Of a stretch of 64,000 nt of DNA, positions 51,712 to 61,046 are shown in pieces. How positions within the stretch are numbered: the first letter of the stretch is position 1; each line of letters begins with the position of its first letter. The stretch is from Kitasatospora purpeofusca (lineage in GTDB: Bacteria > Actinomycetota > Actinomycetes > Streptomycetales > Streptomycetaceae). Below the pieces are notes generated by a model. It made no database searches, was not told the origin of the DNA, and saw only the letters and a list, made by a program, of their open reading frames with translations. The DNA lies in the NCBI RefSeq assembly GCF_000718025.1, contig NZ_JODS01000005.1, forward strand, positions 124,001 through 188,000, read 5' to 3'. The translations under genes and the position numbers were made by a program.

Positions 51712-53499
51712 ATGCGGTTCCGGCACCACGACGGAGGAGACGGCGGCACCCCCACGAGCGCGGACACCACCGCGCTCGCGGCGGCGGCCGCGGCGCTCGC
51801 CGGGAGCGGGCCGGACACTACCGACAGCGACAACCCCGACCTCCTGCGTGAGCTGCTCGACGTCCTGCCGGCCGGCGTCGCCCTGCTCGACACCGAACTG
51901 CGCTGGCTGTACCTGAACGCCGCCTTCGCCACCGTCACCGGTCTGCGCCGGGCCGAGCTGCTGGGGCGCCCGGCCCCGGACACCGCCTTCGCCGAGGCCG
52001 TCGGCACGCTGCGCCGGGTCCTGGACGACGGCCGCGACCGCGAGCGCGTCTCCGGCGGCCCGGACGGCCCGGGCGCGCCCGTCCCGGCGGGCCTGCGGGT
52101 CCGCTACCGGCCGCTCACCGCCGGCGGCCGCGTCATCGGCGTGGTCGTGGCCGTCCTGGACGATCCCGATCCGGTCCAGGAGCTGCGCCGCGAACTCACC
52201 CGGGCCCGGACCAGGCTCACCCTGCTGGAGGCCGCCACCGAGCGGATCGGCACCACCCTCGACATCGACACCACCGGCGCCGAACTCGCCGCGTTCGCCG
52301 TACCCCGGCTGGCCGAGCTCGCCACCGTCGACGTCCTGCCGCCGGACACCGCCGCCCGGCCCGGCGGGGCACCGGGCCTGCGGTTCCACCGGGCCGGACT
52401 GGCCGCCGCGGCCGCGCTGCGCCCGGACGTCGGCGCGCTGGCCCGCCCGGGCGAGTCGGTGCGCCACCGGGACGGTTCGGTGGCGGCCCGCGCCCTGGCC
52501 TCCGGGGTCGCCGTGCTGCTCGCCCCGCGCGACGACGAGCAGCTCGCGGCGGCGGCACCCGATCCGCACACCGCGGCCGCCTTCCGCTCCGCCGGGGTCA
52601 CCTCGCTGCTGGTGCTGCCGCTCACCGCGCGCGGTGAGATGGTCGGCCTGCTGACCCTGGCCCGCACCGCCGCCTCGCCCGGCTTCGGCCCGGACGACGC
52701 GGTACTGGTCGGCGACCTCGCCGCCCGGGCCGCGACCGGCATCGACAACGCCCGCCGCTACAGCCGCTCCCAGGGCATCGCCCTCGACCTCCAGCGCGCC
52801 CTGCTCAGCGAACCGGGCAACCCGCACCAGAACCTCGAACTCGCCTCCCGCTACCTGCCGTCCGGCAGCAGTTCGGTGGTCGGCGGCGACTGGTACGAGA
52901 CCGTCCGGCTGCCGTTCGGACGGACCCTGCTGGTCATGGGCGACGTGATGGGCCACGGCGTCGAGGCGGCCGTCGACATGAGCAACTACCGCTCCACCCT
53001 GCGCGACGTCGCGGGCATGGACCTGCCGCCGCACCGGATCCTGCGGCAGCTGGACACCGTCATCGCCGCCAACGAGTCCGCCCGCCCGGCGACCTGCCTG
53101 CTCGCGCTCGCCGACCCCGGCCGGAGCCGGTGGACCTTCTCCTGCGCCGGCCACCTCCCGCCCGCGCTGGTCGCGCCCGGCCGGCCCACCGAACTGCTGC
53201 GGAACCCGACCGGCCCGCCGCTCGGCACCGGGGTCGGCGGCTACGAACAGACCACCCGGGCCCTGCTGCCCGGCGAGACCCTGCTGCTGTACACGGACGG
53301 GCTGGTGGAGCGGCGCGGCGAGGACATCGACGTCTCGCTGGCCCGGCTGGCCGCCCTGCGCCTGCCCGTCACCGGCCCGCTGGACGACCTGCTCGACGCC
53401 GCCCTGCACGCCCTCGGCCCGTCCTCCGGGCACCCGGCGGAGGACGACATCGCCGTCCTGGCGGCCCGGCCGAGGCTCCGGCCGCCGCCCCGGGCGTAG
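51712..53499 (+). CDS. PAS-GAF-SpoIIE (PP2C-type) phosphatase regulator
   Basis: 595 residues; ATG 51712 (weak GGAGCG upstream). The N-terminal ~40 residues are low complexity; a PAS domain spans about 45-150 (VLPAGVALLDTELRWLYLNAAFA); a helical linker (~165-185); a GAF-like domain about 190-350 (TSLLVLPLTARGEMVGLLTLAR); and a SpoIIE/PP2C phosphatase domain about 375-590 with GGDWYETVRL, LVMGDVMGHGVEAA, CAGHLPPAL, LLYTDGLVERR and EDDIAVLAAR (metal-binding Asp/Gly pattern intact). Such proteins dephosphorylate anti-sigma-factor antagonists in actinomycetes. No kinase domain is visible and no partner is adjacent. Confidence 0.92.
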   Translation: MRFRHHDGGDGGTPTSADTTALAAAAAALAGSGPDTTDSDNPDLLRELLDVLPAGVALLDTELRWLYLNAAFATVTGLRRAELLGRPAPDTAFAEAVGTLRRVLDDGRDRERVSGGPDGPGAPVPAGLRVRYRPLTAGGRVIGVVVAVLDDPDPVQELRRELTRARTRLTLLEAATERIGTTLDIDTTGAELAAFAVPRLAELATVDVLPPDTAARPGGAPGLRFHRAGLAAAAALRPDVGALARPGESVRHRDGSVAARALASGVAVLLAPRDDEQLAAAAPDPHTAAAFRSAGVTSLLVLPLTARGEMVGLLTLARTAASPGFGPDDAVLVGDLAARAATGIDNARRYSRSQGIALDLQRALLSEPGNPHQNLELASRYLPSGSSSVVGGDWYETVRLPFGRTLLVMGDVMGHGVEAAVDMSNYRSTLRDVAGMDLPPHRILRQLDTVIAANESARPATCLLALADPGRSRWTFSCAGHLPPALVAPGRPTELLRNPTGPPLGTGVGGYEQTTRALLPGETLLLYTDGLVERRGEDIDVSLARLAALRLPVTGPLDDLLDAALHALGPSSGHPAEDDIAVLAARPRLRPPPRA

Positions 53500-53553
53500 C
53501 GGCCCGGGCGTGGCGGCTGGGGGCACGCCGGGAAGGGCGTGCGGGTCGCGGAC

Positions 53554-54747
53554 TCAGAGCTTGCCCAGGGCCTGCTCCAGGTCGGCCCAGAGGTCCTCGG
53601 GGTGCTCGATGCCGACGGCGAGCCGGACGGTGCCGGGGCCGATCCCGGCGGCGGCCAACTCCGCGTCCGAGAGCTGGCGGTGCGAGGTGCTGGCCGGGTG
53701 CATGACGAGGGTGTGCACCCCGCCGAGCGAGGGCGCGAGCGAGGCGAGGCGGAGTGCGCCGACGAAGGCACTCGCGGCCTCGCGCCCGCCGGCCAGGTCG
53801 ACGGCGAACACCCCGCCCTGGCCCTCCGGCAGCAGTCGGCGGGCCAGCTCGTGGTCCGGGTGGCCCGGCAGCCCCGGGTGGTGCACCGCGGTGACCGCCG
53901 GGTGGGCGGCGAGCCGTCCGGCCAGGTCGAGGGCGGACTCGCAGTGCCGACGCACCCGCAGGCCCAGGGTCTGCATCCCACGCAGGGTCAGCCAGGCGGC
54001 GAACGGGTCCAGGGACGCGCCGAGTTCGACGCCGTGCTCCCAGACCCGGTGGTGCAGCGCGGCGTCGGCGAAGACGGCGACCCCGGCCAGCACGTCGGAG
54101 TGGCCGCCCAGGTACTTGGTGGCCGAGTGGACCACGACGTCCGCCCCGTGCTCGATCGGGCGGCAGAGCAGCGGGGTGGTGAAGGTGTTGTCCACCACGC
54201 TCAGCACCCCGGCCTCCCGGGCGACGCCGATCAGGGCCGGCAGGTCGGTGACCCGCGCGGTCGGGTTGGAGACCGTCTCCAGGTACAGCAGCCGGGTGGT
54301 GGGCCGCAGGGCGGCGCGGACCTCCTCCGGGTCGTCGCCCCGCACGTGGGTGACCTCCACGCCCCAGCGCGCGGCCAGGTCGGCCAGGGCCGCGAAGGTG
54401 CCGCCGTACAGGCTCTCCTGGGCGATCACATGGTCCCCGGAGCGGAGCAGGGCGAGCAGCACGGTGTTGATCGCGCCCATCCCGGAGGAGGCGGCGATCG
54501 CACCGCTGCCGCCCTCCAGCCCCGCCACGGCGCGCTCCAGCGAACGGACCGTCGGATTGCCCAGCCGGTTGTAGAGGAAGGCCCGGTCGGGCCCCCCGAA
54601 GGCCTCCGCCAGCGCGTCGCCGTCGGGGAACGCGAAGACGTGGCCCTGATGGATCGGCACGCCCAGCGGCCGGCTTCCGACCACCTCCTCGACGGGCGGG
54701 TGGACGATCCGGCTCTCGGGACGCAGCCCGTGGTGGAAGTCGCTCAT
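53554..54747 (-). CDS. Trans-sulfuration PLP enzyme (cystathionine gamma-synthase/lyase family)
   Basis: 397 residues; ATG 54747. Cys/Met-metabolism PLP fold: YNRLGNPTVRSLE near residue 60, SSGMGAINTVLLALLRSGDH, VVDNTFTTPLLCRP and the PLP lysine in SATKYLGGHSDVLAG, with MHPASTSHRQLSD near the C-terminus. The exact reaction (gamma-synthase, gamma-lyase, O-acetylhomoserine sulfhydrylase or methionine gamma-lyase) cannot be told by reading alone. Stands alone; convergent with the phosphatase gene. Confidence 0.9.
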   Translation of the reverse strand: MSDFHHGLRPESRIVHPPVEEVVGSRPLGVPIHQGHVFAFPDGDALAEAFGGPDRAFLYNRLGNPTVRSLERAVAGLEGGSGAIAASSGMGAINTVLLALLRSGDHVIAQESLYGGTFAALADLAARWGVEVTHVRGDDPEEVRAALRPTTRLLYLETVSNPTARVTDLPALIGVAREAGVLSVVDNTFTTPLLCRPIEHGADVVVHSATKYLGGHSDVLAGVAVFADAALHHRVWEHGVELGASLDPFAAWLTLRGMQTLGLRVRRHCESALDLAGRLAAHPAVTAVHHPGLPGHPDHELARRLLPEGQGGVFAVDLAGGREAASAFVGALRLASLAPSLGGVHTLVMHPASTSHRQLSDAELAAAGIGPGTVRLAVGIEHPEDLWADLEQALGKL

Positions 54748-55059
54748 CCCCCCATCCTGACCGCGTCCGCCGCCGACGGGCCAGGGCCAATTCCAACCGG
54801 GTGGCCCCGGATTCGCGGTCGCCGGATCCGGGCCGGCCGGGGGTCAGGAACCCCGGCCGGGTTCGGAACCCCGGTCGCCGGGTGCCTGCCGTCGACCGAC
54901 CGTCCGCCCCTCCGCACCCCTGTCGCGGAGGGACGGACCGGTCCCGGGGCACCCGGCGACCGGGAGCCGCCCGCCCGCCGGATCAGGGACCGCAGCCGAG
55001 CAAGTCCCGGATCGACGCGGCGGTTTCCGGGCCCGGCCCGGTGTGCGCGGCGGGGCCGC
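54748..55059. other. Intergenic region of about 310 bases
   Basis: GC-rich, with repeated CCCCGG(C/T)CG..GG patterns (for example 54835-54885: GGGGTCAGGAACCCCGGCCGGG then GTTCGGAACCCCGGTCGCC). No gene, tRNA or clear riboswitch is seen. Should contain the promoter of the PLP enzyme gene and the terminator of the metallo-hydrolase gene. Confidence 0.5.
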
Positions 55060-55899
55060 TCACAGCGACTCGGGGACGCCGGGGGTCAGCAGGCGCAGCC
55101 GGCCGGTGAGGTCGGGGGCCGAGAAGGCCCCGGGGATGGCGGCCGGGTCCTCGCCGAGGTGCTCCCAGGACTCGTAGTGGATCGGGACCACGGTGCGGGC
55201 GCCCAGGACGCGGGCGAGTTCGGCCCCCTCGCGGGCGCTCATCGAGAACGCCCGGTCACCGGTGGACGGGAAGTGGGCGTCGCCCAGGTGCAGGAAGGCG
55301 GTGTCCACGGCGAAGCGTTCGGCGATGCCCGACAGCGCGTCGTGGCGGACGGTGTCCCCGGAGAGGTAGAGGGTGCCGCCCTCGTACTCGACGACGAAGC
55401 CGGTGACCGGACCGGTGACCTCCTCGGTACCGGGCGGCCCGTGCCGGGCGGGCGTGGCCGTCACGGTGACGGTCGTGGCGCCGGCGGTGATCCGACGGCT
55501 CTCCCAGGTCGCCAGCCCCTCGGCCGCTCCCCCGAGCCGTTCGGCGGCCTCGGGCGTGGTGAGCACGGTGGTGGCGCGGGCCAGCACGGTCCGGCCGGTC
55601 GGGTCGAGGTTGTCGGCGTGCTGGTCGTGGGAGAGCAGGACCAGGTCGATCGGCGGCAGCTGGTCGGCGGTGAGCGCCGGGCCGGCCGTGCGGCGCAGCG
55701 GGCGGGCCGCCGGGTAGTCGGCCGGACCGGGGTCGAGGGCCGGGTCGGTGAGGACGGTCAGGTCGCCGATCCGCAACAGGACGGTGGCGGTGCCCAGGTG
55801 GGCGGCGGTGACGGTGACCGGGGCGGTGGGCGCCGGTGTGGTGGTGGTCGTAGTCGTGGAAGTGGTCGTGTTCTGTGCTGGTGCGCTGTGGTCGGACAT
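55060..55899 (-). CDS. Metallo-beta-lactamase-fold hydrolase (UlaG-like)
   Basis: 279 residues; ATG 55899. A Thr-rich N-terminal tail (TTTSTTTTTTT, about 12-22) precedes the fold: TATVLLRIGDLTVLTDPAL, then the metal motif variant LLSHDQHADNLD (usual HxHxDH is here SHDQHADN), a later TPARHGPPG and YLSGDT, and IPIHYESWEHL-type VPIHYESWEH. The UlaG-like group acts on lactones/phosphodiesters; the role here is unknown. It follows the FMN reductase gene on the same strand (44 bases), so likely co-transcribed with it. Confidence 0.85.
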   Translation of the reverse strand: MSDHSAPAQNTTTSTTTTTTTPAPTAPVTVTAAHLGTATVLLRIGDLTVLTDPALDPGPADYPAARPLRRTAGPALTADQLPPIDLVLLSHDQHADNLDPTGRTVLARATTVLTTPEAAERLGGAAEGLATWESRRITAGATTVTVTATPARHGPPGTEEVTGPVTGFVVEYEGGTLYLSGDTVRHDALSGIAERFAVDTAFLHLGDAHFPSTGDRAFSMSAREGAELARVLGARTVVPIHYESWEHLGEDPAAIPGAFSAPDLTGRLRLLTPGVPESL

Positions 55900-55943
55900 C
55901 TCTCTGCTTCCCCCGTCGTACGTGCGGTGCTGCTGCCGTGGCG

Positions 55944-56531
55944 TCAGCCGCGGGCCGCGCGCTCCGCCTTGGCGTCGATCTTCTCCTGGAGCGCGGACAG
56001 CAGGCCCTGGAGCAGACCGATGGTGATCTCGTCGGTGAGGTTGCCCTCCTCGTCGAAGCGCTCGTGCGCCCGGAAGACGATGACCTCGGGCTTCACCACG
56101 ACGTCGGTCTCGGTCCAGACGAAGACCTGGCGGAGCGCCAGCTGGGCGCGGACGCTGCCGAAGTTGGTCGGCGCGGCGCCGAGGATGGCGGCCGGCTTGC
56201 GGTGCAGCGGCAGGCCCTCGGTGCGGGTCCAGTCGGTGCTCAGCCAGTCGATGGCGTTCTTGAGCACGCCGGGGATGGAGTAGTTGAACTCGGGGGTGGC
56301 GATCAGCAGGCCGTCGGCCTCGGCGACCCGGCGGCGCAGGTCCTCGACGACGGCCGGGCGCAGCTCGGGGGTGTCGAGGTCCAGGTCGTACGGCGGGATC
56401 TCGCGCAGGCCCTCGTAGATCTCGATCTCCTGGCCGCCCGGGTTGAACTTCTGGGCGGCCTTCAGCAGCCGGGTGTTGTGCGAGTCGGCGCGCAGCGAAC
56501 CGGAGATGGCGAAGATCTTGGACGCGGTCAT
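55944..56531 (-). CDS. NADPH-dependent FMN reductase / quinone-type oxidoreductase
   Basis: 195 residues; ATG 56531. Flavodoxin-like fold with the FMN phosphate loop ISGSLRADSHNTRL, the active-site strand TPEFNYSIPGVLKNAIDWLS (YNxSxPGxLKNAIDW) and AAPTNFGSVRAQLALRQ. Reduces flavins/quinones with NAD(P)H. The divergent promoter carries TTCAGT-type dyads also found before the TetR gene, suggesting control by that regulator. Confidence 0.92.
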   Translation of the reverse strand: MTASKIFAISGSLRADSHNTRLLKAAQKFNPGGQEIEIYEGLREIPPYDLDLDTPELRPAVVEDLRRRVAEADGLLIATPEFNYSIPGVLKNAIDWLSTDWTRTEGLPLHRKPAAILGAAPTNFGSVRAQLALRQVFVWTETDVVVKPEVIVFRAHERFDEEGNLTDEITIGLLQGLLSALQEKIDAKAERAARG

Positions 56532-56661
56532 GACGTACTCCTCGGTGGTGATGTGACTGCCTGTGATGCGACTGCCCGTATGACACGGGTGTGACTGCCG
56601 GTGCCGTGGTGACTGCCGGGGTCGACACCGAGAAAACTAGACGGACCAGTTCATCCTGTCA

Positions 56662-56676
56662 ACTGAACTGTTCAGT
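56662..56676. promoter_or_regulatory. TTCAGT operator-like dyad 1
   Basis: ACTGAA-CTG-TTCAGT, a perfect inverted repeat in the FMN reductase/pirin intergenic region, adjacent to TTGACA (56678-56683), a good -35 element for the pirin-side promoter. Confidence 0.7.
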
Positions 56677-56682
56677 CTTGAC

Positions 56683-56707
56683 ACTGAACTGAATGGTGTA
56701 GTTCAGT
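56683..56707. promoter_or_regulatory. TTCAGT operator-like dyad 2 overlapping pirin promoter
   Basis: ACTGAACT - 9 bases - AGTTCAGT, perfect 8-bp arms, covering the predicted spacer and -10 region of the TTGACA promoter. Shares half-sites with dyad 1 and with the TetR promoter at 58825-58850. Confidence 0.7.
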
Positions 56708-56713
56708 CGACCC

Positions 56714-57604
56714 ATGACCACGCCACCCGTGCACACCGCCCCGACGACCGGCCGCTCCGTCGCCCGCGCCGTCCCCCCGTTCCACACCTTCGAGGGTGCG
56801 GGCTTCCCCGTCCGCCGGCCCTTCCCCACCGCCGAGCTGCCCTTCCTCGACCCCTTCCTGATGGTCGACCAGGTCGGCCCGGTCGACCTCGCCCCCGGCG
56901 AGGCCAAGGGGGCTCCCCCGCACCCGCACCGCGGCTTCGAGACCATCCAGTACGTCATCGACGGCGACATCGCGAACGCCGACTCCCGGGGCCACCGGGC
57001 CGTGGTCCGCGGCGGCGGCGTCCAGTGGCTGACCGCCGGCTCGGGCATCGTCCACGAGGCCCTCCCCACCCCGGAGTTCCTCGCCGCCGGCGGCCGCCAG
57101 CACATGCTGCAGATCTGGGTGAACCTGCCCGCCCGGCTCAAGGGGGTGCCGCCGCGCAGCCAGAACGCCGAGGCCGCCGACCTGCCCGTGGTCCGCACCG
57201 CCGAGGGCGCCGAGATGATCGTCCTCGCCGGGACCACCCACGGCGCGACCGCACCCTTCGAAACCCACACCCCGCTCCTGGTGGTGCACGCCCGGCTCGC
57301 GGCCAGCGGCTCGGCGACGTTCACCGCGCCGGCCCACCACACCGCCGCGTTCCACACGCTGTCCGGCCGGGCCGAGACCGCCGGCGTCCCGCTGCCCGAC
57401 GGCCACCTCGCCGTCCTCGACCACGACGGTGAAGGCTTCACGGTCCGAGCCGTCGACGGGCCGGCGGAGGTGCTCGTCCTGGCGGGCGAGCCGATCGGCG
57501 AACCGGTCGCCCGCAGCGGGCCGTTCGTGATGAACACGGTGGCCGAGCTCCAGCAGGCCCAGCTGGACTTCTCGCGCGGCCTGATGGGCCGGATGCCGGT
57601 ATGA
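56714..57604 (+). CDS. Pirin-family protein
   Basis: 296 residues; ATG 56714. Bicupin with the pirin N-terminal motifs FPHPHRGFETIQYV-type PPHPHRGFETIQYVIDGDIAN (metal His/His/Glu), GGGVQWLTAGSGIVHEALP, and GRQHMLQIWVNLPARLK. Some pirins oxidise flavonols such as quercetin; others are redox sensors. It overlaps the MFS gene by ATGA, forming a two-gene operon under the TTCAGT dyads. Confidence 0.92.
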   Translation: MTTPPVHTAPTTGRSVARAVPPFHTFEGAGFPVRRPFPTAELPFLDPFLMVDQVGPVDLAPGEAKGAPPHPHRGFETIQYVIDGDIANADSRGHRAVVRGGGVQWLTAGSGIVHEALPTPEFLAAGGRQHMLQIWVNLPARLKGVPPRSQNAEAADLPVVRTAEGAEMIVLAGTTHGATAPFETHTPLLVVHARLAASGSATFTAPAHHTAAFHTLSGRAETAGVPLPDGHLAVLDHDGEGFTVRAVDGPAEVLVLAGEPIGEPVARSGPFVMNTVAELQQAQLDFSRGLMGRMPV

Positions 57605-58845
57605 GCGCCTTCCCGGCCCGGCTCGCGGCCCGGCCCACCGCCGCCCTCGGCCGTGCCACCGCCGCTTCGCCCACCCCCGCCGCCTCGCGCACCCCGGCCG
57701 CCCACCACCGCGGTGCCACCGCCGCGCCGGGCCGGCGGGCGCCGGGGACGACCGCCGCGGCGCTGCTGATCGCCGCCGCCGCGAGCGGGATCTCCGGACC
57801 GAGCCTGGCCCTGCCCACCGCCGCCCGCGCCCTGCACGTCCCGACCGCCTCGGCGGCCTGGCTGATGACCGCGTACGGCCTCGGTCTGCTGGTCGGCACC
57901 CCGCTGCTGGCCGGCACCGCCGGACGGCGCGGCCCCGCCGCCCTGGTCCGGGTCGGCGCGGCGCTGGTCGCCCTCGGCGCCGCGATCGTGCTGGCCTCGC
58001 CCTCCGCCCTGCTGCCGCTGGTGGCAGGGCGGGCGGTGGAGGCCGCCGGGGCGGCGGGGCTGACCGTCGCGGCCTTCCGGATCGCCGGCCGCGACCGCTC
58101 CGGCCGCTCCACCGGCCTGGTCGCGATCGGCAACGCGGCCGGCGGCACGCTCGGCCTGTTCGTCGGCGCGGGCGCCGCGCAGCTGCTCGGCTGGCGGGCC
58201 GCGCTGGTCATGCCGCTGCTCGCCCTCACGGTGCTCCCCGCCGTACTGCGCCCGGCCGGCCGGGCCAGCCGGGCGGGACAGGCAGGACAGGCAGGACAGG
58301 CGGGGAGTACCCGGCCTGGGGCACCCGCCGGGCGGTTCCGCGACGCCCTGCCGCTGGGCCTGCTGCGGCGGCCCGGGTTCCGCCGTCCGGCGCTGCTCAT
58401 GCTCGCGCTCGCCACCGTCAACTTCGCCCTGGTGTACGGCGCCCCGCGCCGGGTGGCCGCCCTCACCGGCTGGGGCCCGCTGCCCACCGGCGCCGCGGTC
58501 GCGTCCGTGGCGCTCGCCGGTGCGCTGCTCTCCTGGCAGCTGGTGCGACTCGCCCCGGCCCTGGGCACGGCACGGGTCCGGGTGCTGCTGGCGGCGGGCT
58601 CGGCGGCGGCCGCCGCCGCGGCGGCCTTCGCGCCGTGGCCCCCGGTCGTGCTGCTCGGCTCGGCGCTCAGCTCACTGGTCACGGCCGGCGGGCAGGGGGT
58701 GCTCACGGGTTCGGCGGTCGGCGGGCTCGCGCCGGAGCGGCAGGGCGGCGCGATCGGCCTGTTCAATCTGGCCTTCCCGGCCGGCGTCGCCGCAGGTCCG
58801 GTACTCGCGGGCTTTGCGGACCAAACGGTTCAGTTCCTATACTGA
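57601..58845 (+). CDS. MFS transporter
   Basis: 414 residues; ATG 57601 overlaps the pirin stop. A 50-residue Ala/Pro-rich N-terminal tail is followed by about 12 transmembrane segments; motifs include GISGPSLALPTAARALHV and GLGLLVGTPLLAGTAGRRG. The central cytoplasmic loop has tandem GQAG repeats (58270-58300). Probable exporter of the compound sensed by the TetR regulator. Its last codons overlap the TetR operator. Confidence 0.88.
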   Translation: MSAFPARLAARPTAALGRATAASPTPAASRTPAAHHRGATAAPGRRAPGTTAAALLIAAAASGISGPSLALPTAARALHVPTASAAWLMTAYGLGLLVGTPLLAGTAGRRGPAALVRVGAALVALGAAIVLASPSALLPLVAGRAVEAAGAAGLTVAAFRIAGRDRSGRSTGLVAIGNAAGGTLGLFVGAGAAQLLGWRAALVMPLLALTVLPAVLRPAGRASRAGQAGQAGQAGSTRPGAPAGRFRDALPLGLLRRPGFRRPALLMLALATVNFALVYGAPRRVAALTGWGPLPTGAAVASVALAGALLSWQLVRLAPALGTARVRVLLAAGSAAAAAAAAFAPWPPVVLLGSALSSLVTAGGQGVLTGSAVGGLAPERQGGAIGLFNLAFPAGVAAGPVLAGFADQTVQFLY

Positions 58846-58850
58846 ACGGT
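58825..58850. promoter_or_regulatory. TTCAGT operator-like dyad 3 upstream of TetR gene
   Basis: ACGGTTCAGT - 6 bases - ACTGAACGGT, nine of ten arm positions matching, overlapping TATACT (58839-58844) and the MFS 3' end. Same TTCAGT half-site as in the pirin/FMN-reductase promoter. Confidence 0.7.
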
Positions 58851-58964
58851 CCAATCACCCGGACCGGTCACTACCATCCCAAACGGTCGGTACCATCCCG
58901 TCGCAGTAGCCCACCCCGCCAGGGAAGCCCCTTCCCACCCCGACGAAGGACGAAGGACGGACGC

Positions 58965-59657
58965 ATGGGAGCCGAGCGCCAGGACGCCACCGACGAGTAC
59001 GGGATGCCGATCATCCCGGCGCCGGGCGACGCCGCGGCCCGCAAGCGCCAGGCGATCATCGACGCCGCCCTCGCGGAGTTCCTCGCCGAGGGATACTCGG
59101 CCGCCTCGATGGACGTCATCACCAACCGGTCCGGCGTCTCCAAGGCCACCATCTACAAGCACTTCGGCAGCAAGGAGCGCCTGTTCCTGGCCGTCGTCAG
59201 CGGTGTGCTGCCCAAGACCTACGCCGATCTGACGCCGCCCGCCCGCGCCCTCGCCGACGCCCCGGACGTGCGCACCGCCCTGGTCCGGCACACCACCGAG
59301 CTCGCCCGCATCCTGCTGCGCCCCGAGATCATGCTGCTGCGCCGCCTGGTGATCGGCGAGATCGACCGCTTCCCGCAGCTCGGCCAGCTCTGGTACCTGG
59401 TCACCTACGACATGAACAACGGCCCGCTGGTCGAGATGCTCACCGACCTCACCGCCAAGGGCGAGCTGCACGTGCCGGACCCGAAGCTCGCCGTCCAGCA
59501 GTTGGTGGCCTGTACCGTCGGCATCCCGCAGCTGGTGCACACCTTCGCCCCCGCCACTCCGGTGGACGACAGCGAACTCGCCAGCACCATCGGGTCCGGC
59601 GTCGACCTCTTCCTCGCCCGCTACGGCCGTCCCCCCGGCTGGCACGGCCCGGCCTGA
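58965..59657 (+). CDS. TetR-family transcriptional regulator
   Basis: 230 residues; ATG 58965 behind GAAGGACG. After a ~25-residue tail, the TetR HTH (about 28-72: AIIDAALAEFLAEGYSAASMDVITNRSGVSKATIYKHFGSKERLF, shown in positions only in part) is typical. The C-terminal ligand domain resembles the TetR_C_39/AefR-like group (LRPEIMLLRRLVIGEIDRFPQLG). Repeats of TTCAGT in its own and the pirin promoter indicate autoregulation and control of the pirin-MFS and FMN-reductase units. Confidence 0.92.
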   Translation: MGAERQDATDEYGMPIIPAPGDAAARKRQAIIDAALAEFLAEGYSAASMDVITNRSGVSKATIYKHFGSKERLFLAVVSGVLPKTYADLTPPARALADAPDVRTALVRHTTELARILLRPEIMLLRRLVIGEIDRFPQLGQLWYLVTYDMNNGPLVEMLTDLTAKGELHVPDPKLAVQQLVACTVGIPQLVHTFAPATPVDDSELASTIGSGVDLFLARYGRPPGWHGPA

Positions 59658-59798
59658 CCTGCCCCGCGACTGCGGTCGACCGCCCTCGACGTCCCCCACC
59701 AAGCGGTCCGCCGCCGGCCCCGGCCCCGGGAGACCGGGGCGGAGACGGCGGCGGAGTCGTGCGCCGGGTGCAGCAAGCACCCGGGCCCGGGCATCACC

Positions 59799-60896
59799 TC
59801 AGCGGCCGGCGTCCCCCGCCCGGTCGCTCTGCTCCGCCCGGTCGCTCTGCTCCGCCCGCCCGGTCTGCTCCGTCTCCTCCGCCTGCTCCGCCCGGCGGCG
59901 CTGCCGCAGCACGAACGGTACGGCCGCGGCCACCAGGGCGGCCTCCGGCGCCGAAGGCTCGGCCGGACCTTCCCCGCCACGCCCGCCGAGGCCGTCCGGA
60001 GCCCCCGCCGCGAGGCCCTTCTGGTCGAAGGTGTCCGGCACCGGAAGGGTGTCCCAGCGCGACAGCGGCCAGGCGATCACGAAGGCCCGGCCGATCACGT
60101 TCTTCACCGGGACGAACCCGCCCCCGGGCTCGTTGACGTGGAAGCGCGAGTCGCGCGAGTCGTTGCGGTGGTCCCCCATCACCCACAGGTGGTCCTTGGG
60201 CACCGTCACCGTGCCCACCGGCGCGTCACCGCAGGGCGTCGCGCCCGGGTACAGGTAGGGCTCGTCCAGCGCCACGCCGTTGACCTTGACCGGGCCGCCC
60301 TCCCGGCACTCGACGGTGTCGCCGCCGACCGCGATCACCCGCTTGATGAGGTCCTTCTCGTTGTCGGAGGGCAGCAGGCCGACCGTGCCGAGCGCCGTAC
60401 GGATCCCCTCGACGAACGCGTTGCCCTTGACCCGGGGCACCGAGTCCAGCCAGCCGCCCGGGTCCTTGAAGACCACCACCTCACCGCGCTCCGGCTCGGC
60501 GCCGAACCACGGGGTGAGCTTGTCGACCAGGACCCGGTCGTCCTTCTCCAGCGTGTGCTGCATCGAACCGGAGGGGATGGAGAAGGCCTGGACGAAGAAG
60601 GTCTTGATGCCCAGTGAGAGCAGCAGGGCGATGACGACCAGGATCGGCAGCTCCTGCCAGAACGGCCGCTTCTTCTTCGCCTTCCCGCGCTTGCCCTTGC
60701 CGTCCTCGGCCGCGCCGCCGTCCGCAACGGCCCCGGGGGCGCTGTCGCTGCCGCCGTCCGCACCGCCGTCCTTGCCGCCGGCCGCGCCTCCGTCGGCGTC
60801 GCGGTCCCCCGTGGCTGTGGCCGTGGCCGCCACCTCCGGGGTCTCCCCGTCGCCCTGACCGCTTCCCGCCGAACCGGCGGTCTCCTCCACGCTCAT
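59799..60896 (-). CDS. lepB: Signal peptidase I
   Basis: 365 residues; ATG 60896. A ~75-residue acidic/Gly-rich and then Lys-rich cytoplasmic N-terminus precedes one transmembrane helix (about 83-101). Catalytic Ser111 is in SIPSGSMQHTL and Lys185 in LIKRVIAVGGD; box E is GDHRNDSRDSR. A second hydrophobic segment near the C-terminus (AALVAAAVPFVL) and a tail with repeated AEQSDRA follow. Two-helix type I signal peptidases are typical of streptomycetes and usually occur in several paralogues. Confidence 0.95.
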   Translation of the reverse strand: MSVEETAGSAGSGQGDGETPEVAATATATGDRDADGGAAGGKDGGADGGSDSAPGAVADGGAAEDGKGKRGKAKKKRPFWQELPILVVIALLLSLGIKTFFVQAFSIPSGSMQHTLEKDDRVLVDKLTPWFGAEPERGEVVVFKDPGGWLDSVPRVKGNAFVEGIRTALGTVGLLPSDNEKDLIKRVIAVGGDTVECREGGPVKVNGVALDEPYLYPGATPCGDAPVGTVTVPKDHLWVMGDHRNDSRDSRFHVNEPGGGFVPVKNVIGRAFVIAWPLSRWDTLPVPDTFDQKGLAAGAPDGLGGRGGEGPAEPSAPEAALVAAAVPFVLRQRRRAEQAEETEQTGRAEQSDRAEQSDRAGDAGR

Positions 60897-61046
60897 CCCT
60901 GGCCCCCTCCGGACGGCCCGGCGGGCCCCGTGCAGGACCCCCCGTTGTCAGCTAACGATCGACGGTTCCCGCAACCGGGCAGGGCCGGCCACCGACCACC
61001 CCCGCCCGCCACCGACCCGTCAGAACGTACACCCCGGGCCCCGCCG

